Assembly: GCA_024998565.1 (NCBI GenBank)
Contig: JACOEM010000003.1
Span: 62,001-126,000 of the forward strand
Direction: 5' to 3'
DNA from: Nitrospira sp.
Lineage (GTDB): Bacteria; Nitrospirota; Nitrospiria; Nitrospirales; Nitrospiraceae
DNA: 64,000 nucleotides
A program made the translations under genes and the position numbers. Position 1 is the first letter of the stretch; each line of letters opens with the position of its first letter. Of the stretch, positions 25,836-34,867 are shown one piece after another. The notes beneath the pieces were generated by a model. That model saw nothing but the letters and a program-made list of their open reading frames with translations, did no database searches and was not told the DNA's origin.

Positions 25836-25958
25836 AGTAGTTCGTCTACAACCAGCCGCCTGAGATGAGGGGGATGCGTTTTGATGCCTTGCCCAAAATG
25901 GTTAGACGGAGCTGCCCATCGGAACGCTGAGACAAATACTTCCAGAGGGATCAACCCA

Positions 25959-27164
25959 ATGAAACACCGACTATGCCCCATTCCACTGATCGGCCTGGCA
26001 GTTATGGCCATATCCGGCTGCGCGAGTTGGGGCGATGTGCCTGCGGCTCTCCGCGTGGACTCCGGTCTAGAGCCGCAGCACATCGATGACCAAGTCCGGT
26101 TCCGTACCACGTACTACTTTCGTGTGTTGAGTGGATGCCGGATCGACACAACCCCAGAGGATGAGCGTTCAGCGGATTCGTCGCCATTTATGAAGCGCGT
26201 CCGAGGCGAGTTCAAACCACTCAGGGACTCCCTTTATCGTTTTCGTATGACCGGTCAGGCCGCGGCCTTGTATAGTCAGGTGCACTTCGAGTCCGGCGTA
26301 CTCAAGAAAAGTCAGATCGACTCCTTCGGCAGCGCGATCCGCTACAACGAACAGAGCAATTCATTTATCCCTGTCTCTGCCGATGATCTGCAAGCAGACG
26401 CCAAACGTCAGATTGCACGAGGAGAGGTCCGGGACTTGCGGGCGCTTTATCAAGAAATTAAGGACGATAAGTCCCTCGAATTGACAACCAAGGAAACCCT
26501 GCTAGCGAAGGTAGTGTTAATCATCGAGGAACGTCTAGAGCAATTGAATCAGTTGCGTGCAGTCAGCGTACCTCTGCGAGTAGCGACAGACGAGCCTAAA
26601 GAATCTGCAAAAGTGGGCGACACACCTTCTGTGCAGCCAGATCCCAAGATTGGTGAGCAGGCGACAGAGTTGCAGGCGAAGTTGAGCGAGGCCAACGATG
26701 CTCTGGCGAGTCAGAAGACAAAAGAAACGGCCAGCCTGAAAGATCTCTCGAAAACCATCGAAGGCCGTCTCAAGGAGCTGGAAGGGGCCAAGAGTAGGGA
26801 CGATGCTGAAAGGAGTTTTTCCTGCGAGGGAAAGCCATCGGAAACGAAATACTATCTTCTCGGGCCAGAGGGTACGAAAGAACTTGACCCGAATGATCGC
26901 CTGTTGCTTGCCCTTTCCATCGACAGCAAGCCGCTGATCAGTGCGCTTCAGCAGCTGTCCGAACCTAAATTCCAAACTGCGGGCAGAGAATTGAAGACCA
27001 TGGAACATCTACTGGAAGAGCGTGGAAGAATTTTGGACGCACAGAAAACCTTGCTGAGGGCGATGGGCGATCTACAACGTGAAGTCGCGCCTACTGATCG
27101 GTCGAAGCTGGAGACTTTGCTAGACACACTTCGCATGCCGTTCGCAACCACCGGTAGCAAGTAA
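25959..27164 (+). CDS. Lipoprotein of unknown function, first gene of the patatin-linked operon
   Basis: A 401-residue predicted lipoprotein: signal peptide with lipobox ISGC and lipidated Cys 21. Residues about 195-300 are Gln/Glu/Lys-rich and probably a coiled coil (ELQAKLSEANDALASQKTKE), and a second helical part lies near 330-390. Start ATG 25959 has an AGAGGGA site. No enzymatic motif is recognised. It is 15 bases upstream of a second lipoprotein on the same strand. Codon use is visibly more AT-tolerant than in the flanking core genes, which suggests transfer. Confidence 0.75.
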   Translation: MKHRLCPIPLIGLAVMAISGCASWGDVPAALRVDSGLEPQHIDDQVRFRTTYYFRVLSGCRIDTTPEDERSADSSPFMKRVRGEFKPLRDSLYRFRMTGQAAALYSQVHFESGVLKKSQIDSFGSAIRYNEQSNSFIPVSADDLQADAKRQIARGEVRDLRALYQEIKDDKSLELTTKETLLAKVVLIIEERLEQLNQLRAVSVPLRVATDEPKESAKVGDTPSVQPDPKIGEQATELQAKLSEANDALASQKTKETASLKDLSKTIEGRLKELEGAKSRDDAERSFSCEGKPSETKYYLLGPEGTKELDPNDRLLLALSIDSKPLISALQQLSEPKFQTAGRELKTMEHLLEERGRILDAQKTLLRAMGDLQREVAPTDRSKLETLLDTLRMPFATTGSK

Positions 27165-27179
27165 GGGAGCCCCACGACC

Positions 27180-28805
27180 ATGACCAAGCTTAGCGCAACT
27201 CGTATCTCCCTCCTGGCCACAGTACTGCTGGTATCCTGCCTGCCTGGCTGCTATGTCTTCAACGACTCAGCTGCTATGCGTATCGAGGTGGAGGTCTACA
27301 AGGGCCCGCTGTCGCTCGAACCAGAAATTCAACTTGGAGAGCTATATGGCTATCTAATCGAGGCTCAGAATGGATTGATCAGAGTGCGGGACGTTTTGGA
27401 AACCGTTGGCGAGATTGGGGAACTGGGCGAATCTCCTCCCAATAACGGCGCTGACCCGAACAATGAGAATTCTGTCAAAACCTGGTGTGAGAATATTGGT
27501 CCAAGAGGTTTGGCTCAAAAGGATATTGATCCAACAGGATGGTTTAGTCGGATCGATTATTTCCACTGCCGCTTGCTTAAATCGTTGGATGATGATGCTG
27601 ATAGCCTATCCCGCAAACTGATTCTCCCTATTTGTGCGCTGCATAGCACTGGTGCTTGCTCTGCATCCATTCACGCTGCAACAGAGATATCCGTTAAGAA
27701 GTTTCAGAAACAGATTAGCTCGGAGAAGTGGTCAAGTCAGGTTGATTCGATAGCACCGCATTCGGGCGCTGACGCGCTTGCGCGCTATAACTTGGCGTTG
27801 CGCGCAGCGAGCGAGACTGCTGCGGCTATGCAAGCTGCAGCCTTTCGATATGCTACTGCCAGCACAGCAGGTCGCCCGACAAAATTCAAAGTTCGCGTCG
27901 CCATGGTGCATTTTATCGCTGCCGCTTCCGAATACGGCAATCAAATTCAAGCTCGAGCCGATGCCTTACTGAAGCAGCTTGGGCCTGAGGGGAGAGATAG
28001 ACGAGAACTTCCGCTGAGCGTCCATCTTCGGGGAGCGGAACCTACTGACTTCGTTCATCTATATGAATGGTCTGGTGCGCACACCCCTCAATTTTTGGAT
28101 TACTTGCTCTTTGGGTCCACGACCCCCATTGGAGAAAAAATCAAGATCATCGACCGACTCTACGCCGACCATTTTTGGTCGAAGATCAACACGGTCTATG
28201 CCAGTGGCCGTGGCAAGGCTCAGATGGCATTCATCAAGGATGAAACTGGCAACTGGAATCTCAAGAGTTTCGATAATGACCCCACTGAATTGCTGGATGC
28301 CTATACCAAGGTTACAAAATCAGCTCTCGAAGGTGTCGTCGAAATCGCCGGTGAGATTGCCAGCGGCGGCGCCGATGCCGGGTTCAAGAAGGCTGCGGAT
28401 GAGCTCCTTGCAATTGCCCGTCAAACTGACCCTGATAAACCCCTGCAGGCCACACTGTCTGGCGGTGCCTTGTCGTTGAATCATCTCCGCGCCCGTATCG
28501 ACGGACAACTGAACGCCAAGCATGTACGAACTGACCTGAACAAAGATAAAGAGCTAATGGATAAAGTCAAAACAGCGAAAGAAGCCAGCGATGAAGTCAA
28601 AGCCTCGCTTGAAAAGGCCAAACAAGATTCGACGTTAAGCACGCAGATCCTGGCTGAGGAGGAAAAGACTACCGGGACCGCGCTTGAGAACGCACAGAAG
28701 GACCTGGCCGCTCACCGAAAAACTGTCATCGAGAAATGGGCTGCACTCATCGATGACCATAGCCAGTTGGTCGATCTGCTCAGTTCGACGGTCACAAAGC
28801 AATGA
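27180..28805 (+). CDS. Large lipoprotein of unknown function, second gene of the operon
   Basis: A 541-residue predicted lipoprotein. The signal peptide ends in overlapping lipobox candidates, LVSC (Cys 20) and LPGC (Cys 24). The central part (about 195-250) has Ala-rich helices, and the C-terminal 110 residues form a charged coiled coil (KTAKEASDEVKASLEKAKQD). Several Cys residues (in KTWCENIG, HCRLL, PICALHSTGACSA) could form disulphides, consistent with a periplasmic position. I recognise no family. Its stop overlaps the next gene's start by four bases, so the two are translationally coupled. Confidence 0.75.
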   Translation: MTKLSATRISLLATVLLVSCLPGCYVFNDSAAMRIEVEVYKGPLSLEPEIQLGELYGYLIEAQNGLIRVRDVLETVGEIGELGESPPNNGADPNNENSVKTWCENIGPRGLAQKDIDPTGWFSRIDYFHCRLLKSLDDDADSLSRKLILPICALHSTGACSASIHAATEISVKKFQKQISSEKWSSQVDSIAPHSGADALARYNLALRAASETAAAMQAAAFRYATASTAGRPTKFKVRVAMVHFIAAASEYGNQIQARADALLKQLGPEGRDRRELPLSVHLRGAEPTDFVHLYEWSGAHTPQFLDYLLFGSTTPIGEKIKIIDRLYADHFWSKINTVYASGRGKAQMAFIKDETGNWNLKSFDNDPTELLDAYTKVTKSALEGVVEIAGEIASGGADAGFKKAADELLAIARQTDPDKPLQATLSGGALSLNHLRARIDGQLNAKHVRTDLNKDKELMDKVKTAKEASDEVKASLEKAKQDSTLSTQILAEEEKTTGTALENAQKDLAAHRKTVIEKWAALIDDHSQLVDLLSSTVTKQ

Positions 28806-30025
28806 GTAGCGTCACAACGGTCGAAAGGTGGTTGACAATGGTTCTAAGCTGCGGCACCACACCGTTGCCCTATACGCCAGACGGCCAAGCGGTGGAGCAG
28901 ATCCTTGGCAAGATTGATGTGATGCTCGCGCAGCTCGACGCCACGTCCACCCATACTGTTCGACTGGAGCGGATCAAGCGGTCTCTGACCGAGTTGAAAA
29001 GTGCCAAGGTTGGACAGGCCGTTGCGGAGCTTCCAATGAAGGATGGTGCGCTAGACCGCGTTGGTTGGGATGCGAAACCTGAAGCCGACCGACGAGCGGT
29101 CTGGGAGAAGGTCTCTGCCATCCATGATGAACTGCGTTCCCTAAATGCCGCCTCGCTTGTCAGTGGAAGGCGGTATTTTGCGCTGTTCTCCATACTGTTC
29201 CTTCTGGTCGTCTCGGGCTATCTGTGTGTGCATCGACAAGCCGTCAGGGATTGGGTGCAACCACCACTTACTTCACACCTCAGCCTCGCGATATTGCATA
29301 AAGCCCGCCTCATTGAACTACGACTCGCCTCTCTCAAAGAGTCGCAGAATCAAAAGAAAAAAGAAATTACGCCTCCTGCGCCGCCTGTATTAAGCGGACA
29401 AGCTCAGGCTCCCAAGGCTGTAGAACCTCCTCCCATGCCTGCGGTCTCATCTCCAGGGCAGCTTCTAGTTCCAGGGCTAAAGCCTGATTGTAACGAGCCA
29501 CAACCTGCGTGTCTCTTGAAGGATCTTAAATCGGTGCTGTATCCATTGCCGCTTCCCTATGAAACTATACGCTTGCTCGGCATGGCTTCAGCAGAGCTTG
29601 AAGCCGGTGACATCACCGTTCATGTCACATATCAGAATTTCTTAACGCATCTACAGACCGACCTTGAAAGCCTGAGTACGTCATATTTTTGGACCAGTCA
29701 TCCCTGGCGCTGGCTTGAACTCTCGCTGTGGGCGAGCATGGGTTGCCTGGTCGGCCTGCTGTTCTATATCGCCGGTCTTCTTGGGAAGGGAGTGTTTCGG
29801 CCTGAGGAAGGGACGATGTTCATGGCCGAACTACTTATGGCTCCCGTAGTCGTCCCAGTGATTTTCTTTCTCTTCACATTGAGCGGGATCTCGGAGTTCA
29901 TTCCCAGCCAATCTTCAATCACGATGAACATTGGGATAGCATTTATTTTTGGCTTCGCCATTCGTCGTACCATCGGCATTCTCGACATCATTAAAAAGCG
30001 GTTCTTTCCTGATCCTACGCCGTGA
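28802..30025 (+). CDS. Membrane protein with four predicted helices, third gene of the operon
   Basis: A 407-residue protein with predicted helices at about 125-144, 305-328, 342-365 and 373-390. The first 120 residues are probably cytosolic and helical. Between helices 1 and 2 lies a region of about 160 residues, probably periplasmic, with a Pro-rich stretch (PPAPP, EPPPMP) and two Cys (230, 237). The tail is basic (KKRFF). The start at 28802 overlaps the preceding stop by four bases; an internal ATG at 28838 is possible. No transporter or enzyme family is recognised; it could anchor the lipoproteins to the inner membrane. Confidence 0.75.
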   Translation: MSSVTTVERWLTMVLSCGTTPLPYTPDGQAVEQILGKIDVMLAQLDATSTHTVRLERIKRSLTELKSAKVGQAVAELPMKDGALDRVGWDAKPEADRRAVWEKVSAIHDELRSLNAASLVSGRRYFALFSILFLLVVSGYLCVHRQAVRDWVQPPLTSHLSLAILHKARLIELRLASLKESQNQKKKEITPPAPPVLSGQAQAPKAVEPPPMPAVSSPGQLLVPGLKPDCNEPQPACLLKDLKSVLYPLPLPYETIRLLGMASAELEAGDITVHVTYQNFLTHLQTDLESLSTSYFWTSHPWRWLELSLWASMGCLVGLLFYIAGLLGKGVFRPEEGTMFMAELLMAPVVVPVIFFLFTLSGISEFIPSQSSITMNIGIAFIFGFAIRRTIGILDIIKKRFFPDPTP

Positions 30026-30210
30026 GGGTGAGCGACATCTTCTGATAAGACAAGTTGCCGTGTCGTAGGGTTTGGAAAGGTCGGGATGATGGTACGCCGT
30101 AAGTTCGTGTCACTCTCGACAATCCCGAACCGATAGCTATGTAAGTGTGGGAAGACTTTGAGAGCTACAGCCACCATTGGTAAGCCAAGAACGTGCACTC
30201 GGAGCAGAGG

Positions 30211-32409
30211 ATGAGATTTGCACTGATCTTTCTTGCAATGTTGTTAGCGGGATGTGCATCAACATCACTGCCTGGTGCCATTCATAGTAGATCTTATTAT
30301 GAACAGGGGGTTGAAGCACGAACCCGCAGCAAAGGAATCGGCCCTCAGCTAGGCCTCGCGTTAGCGGGCGGAGGCATCAAAGCTGCGAACTTTTCGGTCG
30401 GAGTGCTTCAGGGATTGACGGAAGCAGGAGTGATGGAGCGTGTCGATGCAGTCTCAACCGTGTCCGGAGGCGGGTACGCTGCCCTCTGGTATTTTTCACG
30501 GTTGTTGAATCCGGAAGGTAACCTGCAGGATGCAGGTGCGCCGCGTACTTCAAGGGCTGTGGCCGGTAAATTCTTCCGAGATTGTCTTCCTATCAAGTAC
30601 GTCGATTATTTTGGTGACTCTTCTAGTGATGGCTCAGTAACAAGCAGGGACGCTCACTTATCTAGAGATGCTACTTTAGAGAGGTGCCCTCAGTCCATTA
30701 CGAACTATGATGCGAATTCCACCTCCTTCTTTCACGATGATCCGGTTCGCTATCAGAATCACCTTCGTGGATACCAGGATCTTTTCGGGTGGAACGCGCC
30801 ATTCCGGTATAACGAGACGACTAAGCACAAGTTACAAGTCAATTTGGAGTATGTAGGACTGAGTCTGTTGACGTTAGGAGCGACGGCGTTCAATGTGGTG
30901 CCGAATCTTGTTTTCGACTGGGAAATTAAACTTTCCCCCTCTCGATGGCGATACGAGGTAGGAATAGTCCGAACATTTGGAGCCACACCACACAATTGCA
31001 AGAAGCCTTCTGTTGCCTGCGACAAAGATACTCGACCGCTTGGTGAGGAAGAGTGGGTGAGAAATGATCTCACGTTTGGTCTGTTGCGACAAGAGTATGA
31101 AAAGGGTACCGTGCCCCTGTGGATCATCAATGCCACAGCAGGAGAAAATCGAAGCTGGCTCTACTTAGATGGCACTCCAGAACAAAAGCGCTTCCAACTT
31201 ACAGCGTTTGAGTTTTCTCCCTACGGATCAGGTTCCGGTCTGTTCGATTACTCGACAAAACAATTGAGCAATTTGCGCCCCTGGGAGGCTGCAATCTCGT
31301 CCGCAGCATTTCTCGACTCCCAGCAAAAGGTTCTGCGAAAGTGGCTCGCGCTAGCTAACCCTGCTTTGAAGCTGACTACGCTTGATTGGGGGAGAAGTGT
31401 TCCAAATCCGCACGTTTCTCTGGCTGAAAACATCTTGCACAAGCTACTCCCGTTTCCCCTGTATCTCCTCCATGGTCGAGCTGGAGATTCTGCAGGCGAT
31501 TTTGTGAATATCCGCCTTTCCGATGGTGGCCAGTCGGAGAATCTGGGTGCATACGCGCTCATCCAGCGAAAGTTGGAAGACATTATCGTCTCAGATCACT
31601 CTGCAGATAGAAGTGGATCAATGGCTGATATCTGCCGATTGAAGTACGGTCTATTGAGAGACCAGGCGCAGGACCCCTTGTATCTCTATCTTCCTGGCCT
31701 AGCGAACCTTGACCAGGTTTGTAACCAGGACTTGGAGTTAGGGTACGATATTTTCAGGTGGGAGCATCCAATTGTGCTGGGTTGTATTACATCCAACCCA
31801 CGAGATGTTACCTGCTCTGGTGAAGCGAAATCGGAGCGTCACTTTCAACGACTGTATCTCATCAAGCCTGCGCTGCCCAGCTCACAAAGTCACGATGCGC
31901 TTGGGAGTGTGTTGGCTGCCGTCGGACGAGAATGCCGAAGCGGCACGAACACAGCGTCTTGCAAAGCTGCAGTTGCAGGACATTGTGATAGCTTTCAGCC
32001 AAGAAGTGGTCATTTACGGCCCACTGCTGGAGGGGCGCGCCGGTCTCAGCCCTGGTCTTTTAAGAACGATGCGAGTTGTGAGTTGATCGGTTTTATGATG
32101 ATCAATGCGTTCAATAAGGGTGGATTCAACGACGACGATCTCTGCCCGTATGTTCCTCAGAACGGTACTGCCGCGGTCACAGCAGATTCATCACCGTTTC
32201 TGTTTGGCGCCTATCGAGAACTAGGGTACTACTACGCAAAACGACTCGGTTGGTTCTTCGGTCAGGATATCGATCGGCCTAGGGTCGATGCCGTGACTAG
32301 ACAAGCTCGATATCGTGCAGTTATCGAAGACCAGATGCAACATTCCCTCATTCCTGTGACGCGGTTTGTTGATGGCAAGGCAGGACCGATAGCGGTCTGC
32401 CTCAGGTGA
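30211..32409 (+). CDS. Patatin-like phospholipase lipoprotein, fourth gene of the operon
   Basis: A 732-residue lipoprotein: signal peptide with lipobox LAGC (Cys 15), then an alpha/beta-hydrolase-like patatin domain. The oxyanion loop is GGGIKA (53-58). The nucleophile is Ser 85 in STVSGGGYA, a variant of GXSXG in which Thr replaces the first Gly. The catalytic Asp is 438 in LSDGGQSENLGA. The roughly 350 residues between nucleophile and Asp are a large insertion for a patatin. Start ATG 30211 has a GGAG site; GTG 30193 is possible. It lies 185 bases after the membrane protein gene. Patatins hydrolyse acyl chains from lipids, so an envelope phospholipid substrate is likely. Confidence 0.85.
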   Translation: MRFALIFLAMLLAGCASTSLPGAIHSRSYYEQGVEARTRSKGIGPQLGLALAGGGIKAANFSVGVLQGLTEAGVMERVDAVSTVSGGGYAALWYFSRLLNPEGNLQDAGAPRTSRAVAGKFFRDCLPIKYVDYFGDSSSDGSVTSRDAHLSRDATLERCPQSITNYDANSTSFFHDDPVRYQNHLRGYQDLFGWNAPFRYNETTKHKLQVNLEYVGLSLLTLGATAFNVVPNLVFDWEIKLSPSRWRYEVGIVRTFGATPHNCKKPSVACDKDTRPLGEEEWVRNDLTFGLLRQEYEKGTVPLWIINATAGENRSWLYLDGTPEQKRFQLTAFEFSPYGSGSGLFDYSTKQLSNLRPWEAAISSAAFLDSQQKVLRKWLALANPALKLTTLDWGRSVPNPHVSLAENILHKLLPFPLYLLHGRAGDSAGDFVNIRLSDGGQSENLGAYALIQRKLEDIIVSDHSADRSGSMADICRLKYGLLRDQAQDPLYLYLPGLANLDQVCNQDLELGYDIFRWEHPIVLGCITSNPRDVTCSGEAKSERHFQRLYLIKPALPSSQSHDALGSVLAAVGRECRSGTNTASCKAAVAGHCDSFQPRSGHLRPTAGGARRSQPWSFKNDASCELIGFMMINAFNKGGFNDDDLCPYVPQNGTAAVTADSSPFLFGAYRELGYYYAKRLGWFFGQDIDRPRVDAVTRQARYRAVIEDQMQHSLIPVTRFVDGKAGPIAVCLR

Positions 32410-32661
32410 CCCGATCGTTAGGACTGAGGAGCACAGGTTTGACCATGCTTCCGTATGTACCTCGGTCAACGGGTGATGGGTCGAAATAGTCAGCCATTCC
32501 GAGCCAGCTTGAACAGTTTTGCTCCTACCGCTATGCGCGGCCGGGTTAGTGAGGGCGCGAAACAATTAAGGGTGGTTCCGCCTGGATAGATGCATATGTG
32601 TTCTGTGTATCAGCATGGGTAGTGGTAGGAGAATGCCCGATTGGTAAGGGAGGAAGCGCAA

Positions 32662-32895
32662 ATGAAGCCCATACTATGGCAGACAATCGATCAGCAACAG
32701 CAAACGACAGGGCCGGCTCCGGGCCTCATTTCGATGCTACGTACGGATCGTGCAGAAATTCCCGGTGGGTGGCTGGTCAGGACTCTGGTTCTGCATCGAG
32801 AACAAACGACGCCTCCTGGCGGAGCACCGGATATTGAAGCCAGTGCGGCATGTGGAGTGACGTTCGTTCCTGACCATACGCACGCATGGAGATAA
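32662..32895 (+). CDS. 77-residue protein of unknown function
   Basis: The ATG at 32662 follows a good AGGGAGGA ribosome-binding site. The product ends in segments that look like a real folded protein (EIPGGWLVRTLVL, then GVTFVPDHTHAW). There is no signal peptide or membrane helix. The pattern of a GGWLV strand followed by TFVPD...HxW recalls small uncharacterised bacterial and phage proteins, but I cannot name the family. It lies between the patatin and DUF1353 genes. Confidence 0.6.
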   Translation: MKPILWQTIDQQQQTTGPAPGLISMLRTDRAEIPGGWLVRTLVLHREQTTPPGGAPDIEASAACGVTFVPDHTHAWR

Positions 32896-33082
32896 CAGCA
32901 CGACCATTATCCACCAGCGCCTTCTATGGCAAGGAGGGGCTGCTTATTTTCAACGTCAATGTGGCAACTTGTGCTTGGTAGGGATGAGGTCGTGGCAAAC
33001 TTTTGCCATTTTGTATCAGCTGACCGCGTCGCCCTGGAGCCGCCTATTGGTACTATCATGCAGTTGCGGGAGATGCCAATAA

Positions 33083-33646
33083 ATGGGCACAAACATTGAA
33101 TTCTGGGGAGTGTTTACTATTCTTTTCTTAAGCGCAATCGCATATTTGATCAAGCCAAGGCACGTAGGAATTCGATTTTCGCGGACGCCACCGGTTATCG
33201 CTCGGGTCAACGCTCCGTCGAAGGGCGCCACCGATGAGCAACGAGTGATCAGTCTTCCGACCGGAGACCTATACCAAATCCCTGCCTGTGTCCGCGGTCA
33301 CTTCGTGATGGTGTTTGATTGGAATGTGCCCATCGTGATTGACGGCGTGACGCACGAATTGATCATCCCCAAACTAGGTACTACGGACTTTGCAAGTATC
33401 CCACGGATTTTGCACTCACTCATTTCTCCCCTGAACAACACGATTTATGCTGCGATTTTGCATGATTGCCTTTACAGGAATCCTATAGATGAATTCGCAC
33501 GGAGCCTACCACGCGAAACTGTGGATCGAGTTTTTTACTGGGGCATGCGTGCTCGTGGCGTGTGGCGATTGACGGCCGGATTTATGTATCTAGGTGTTCG
33601 CAGCGGGGGATGGATCAGCTACAAACGGATGCCGAAATCAGGGTAA
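33083..33646 (+). CDS. DUF1353 family protein with an N-terminal membrane segment
   Basis: A 187-residue protein. Residues about 6-23 form a membrane helix, and the DUF1353 domain follows with the typical TDFASIPRIL (about 100-109), AAILHDCLYRNP (about 122-133) and late Arg/Trp-rich part. DUF1353 proteins are common in phages and prophages and their function is unknown. The conserved His-Asp suggests a hydrolase-like or metal site, which is inference. GGGAG precedes the ATG at 33083. Its phage association supports the idea that this stretch was acquired. Confidence 0.75.
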   Translation: MGTNIEFWGVFTILFLSAIAYLIKPRHVGIRFSRTPPVIARVNAPSKGATDEQRVISLPTGDLYQIPACVRGHFVMVFDWNVPIVIDGVTHELIIPKLGTTDFASIPRILHSLISPLNNTIYAAILHDCLYRNPIDEFARSLPRETVDRVFYWGMRARGVWRLTAGFMYLGVRSGGWISYKRMPKSG

Positions 33647-34105
33647 TGTTTTTCTGATATGTGAGAAAATCGAACATGATCTGTATGTCCACTTGCTCCC
33701 TTCACTTCTGAATTCTACTCTGACTCTCATTGGCCATAAGCGGGGGACAATGTGGCAACCTAACTCTGGGCAGGTGTTGCATTGAGTATGTTTCGGTGCG
33801 TGGCGGTGTACGATTCATCTGGCCAACGGCTTTCTACAGCACGCTTGCGGAGCCACACGTATGTCCGCTCTTTGGCCATGAGACTCTGTCTTATCGCTAC
33901 GTACGGTGATTACCATCAGCCGATGGCGCAGACTCGCTTCGTCTCCAAGCTCGTCGCCTAAAGTGTCTTCTTCTTGCACGACCGCGCCTAAGTTCCGACT
34001 GCCCAGCTTCCACCGCCTGCCCCTCTCCCCATATTGACTCGCCTATGAAACCCCGCTAGCCTCTAGCGCCCTCAGACAATCACCCGGTTACCAGGAGGTT
34101 AGGCC
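33647..34105. other. Intergenic region at the right edge of the low-GC island
   Basis: These 459 bases contain no frame with a credible start. A 12-base word (CAATGTGGCAAC) at 33748-33759 repeats one at 32957-32968 on the other side of the DUF1353 gene. The right end carries the GGAGG site of the DUF4412 gene. Nothing else is recognised. Confidence 0.5.
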
Positions 34106-34855
34106 ATGACGCTGTGTCGATCTGTCGCAATGTTGGTCTCGTTGGTCCTTGTGCCTCTGACGGTCGCGGCTGCGCCGCCGCCGGAGCCGACGGTGGAGTA
34201 TTCGGCGGACAGCACGATGGAAACCGAGGGTGGGATGACGATGAAGTCCCGCGTCTATCACACGCCCACGAAGCAGCGGATGGAAATGGGCGGGGCGGAC
34301 GGTAGCGTCACTATTATCCGCAAGGACAAGAAGGTCGTTTGGCAGGTGATGGGCGATATGTATATGGAGATGCCGCTGGATCAATCGAACGCGCCCGACA
34401 TGGGTGGCTTCGACATTCAGGAACAGACCGAGGTCGGTGAAGAGACGGTCAACGGCTTGAAGACCACGAAAACGAAGATCATCGCGACCAAGCCGGACGG
34501 GTCGAAGTTCGGCGGTTTCTTTTGGACCACCAAAGAGGGTGTCACGGTGAAAATGGATTTGCTGTCGAAGGACGGCGATAAGAAGATGCGTATGGCCAGC
34601 GAGTTGACGAATGTGAAGATCGAGAAGCAGAACCCTGCGCTGTTTGAAGTCCCCGCAGGCGCGACGAAGAACGATATGGGCGCCATGATGGGGCAGGGCG
34701 GCATGCCGAACATGGAAGAGATGATGAAGAACGCCGGGCAGGAGCGGGCGAAGGAGAAACGCTCGTCCAGGAGCAACAGCGGGAGCAAGAGCCAGGAGAG
34801 CGAGACGCCTGCTGCCGAAGTGAACAAAATGCTCAAAGGCCTCTTCGGTCGATAG
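34106..34855 (+). CDS. Secreted DUF4412-domain protein
   Basis: A 249-residue periplasmic protein: signal peptide (about 1-22, ending VAA), then a beta-rich DUF4412 domain (about 28-195) with repeated Met (GGMTMKSRVY, MGDMYMEMP). The tail (about 195-249) is Met/Asn-rich and then basic (KEKRSSRSNSGSKSQ). DUF4412 function is unknown; the fold resembles outer-membrane lipoprotein carriers. GGAGG precedes the ATG at 34106. It is 12 bases upstream of another secreted-protein gene, so the two are probably one operon. Confidence 0.78.
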   Translation: MTLCRSVAMLVSLVLVPLTVAAAPPPEPTVEYSADSTMETEGGMTMKSRVYHTPTKQRMEMGGADGSVTIIRKDKKVVWQVMGDMYMEMPLDQSNAPDMGGFDIQEQTEVGEETVNGLKTTKTKIIATKPDGSKFGGFFWTTKEGVTVKMDLLSKDGDKKMRMASELTNVKIEKQNPALFEVPAGATKNDMGAMMGQGGMPNMEEMMKNAGQERAKEKRSSRSNSGSKSQESETPAAEVNKMLKGLFGR

Positions 34856-34867
34856 GGGAGGTGCGCG

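Larger units (their letters stand above)
25230..25958. other. Long intergenic region at the left edge of the low-GC island
   Basis: These 729 bases separate the 63-aa gene (minus) from the lipoprotein operon (plus). Base composition is more even than in the surrounding core genes. I see two short inverted repeats (25737-25752 and 25819-25835) that may belong to the operon's control region. Short frames inside it lack ribosome-binding sites or protein-like composition. No tRNA or transposase remnant is recognisable. Confidence 0.5.

Noticed and set aside
30193-30210. Upstream GTG start for the patatin gene
   Set aside because: The ATG at 30211 has a better-spaced GGAG site and gives a compact lipoprotein signal peptide.
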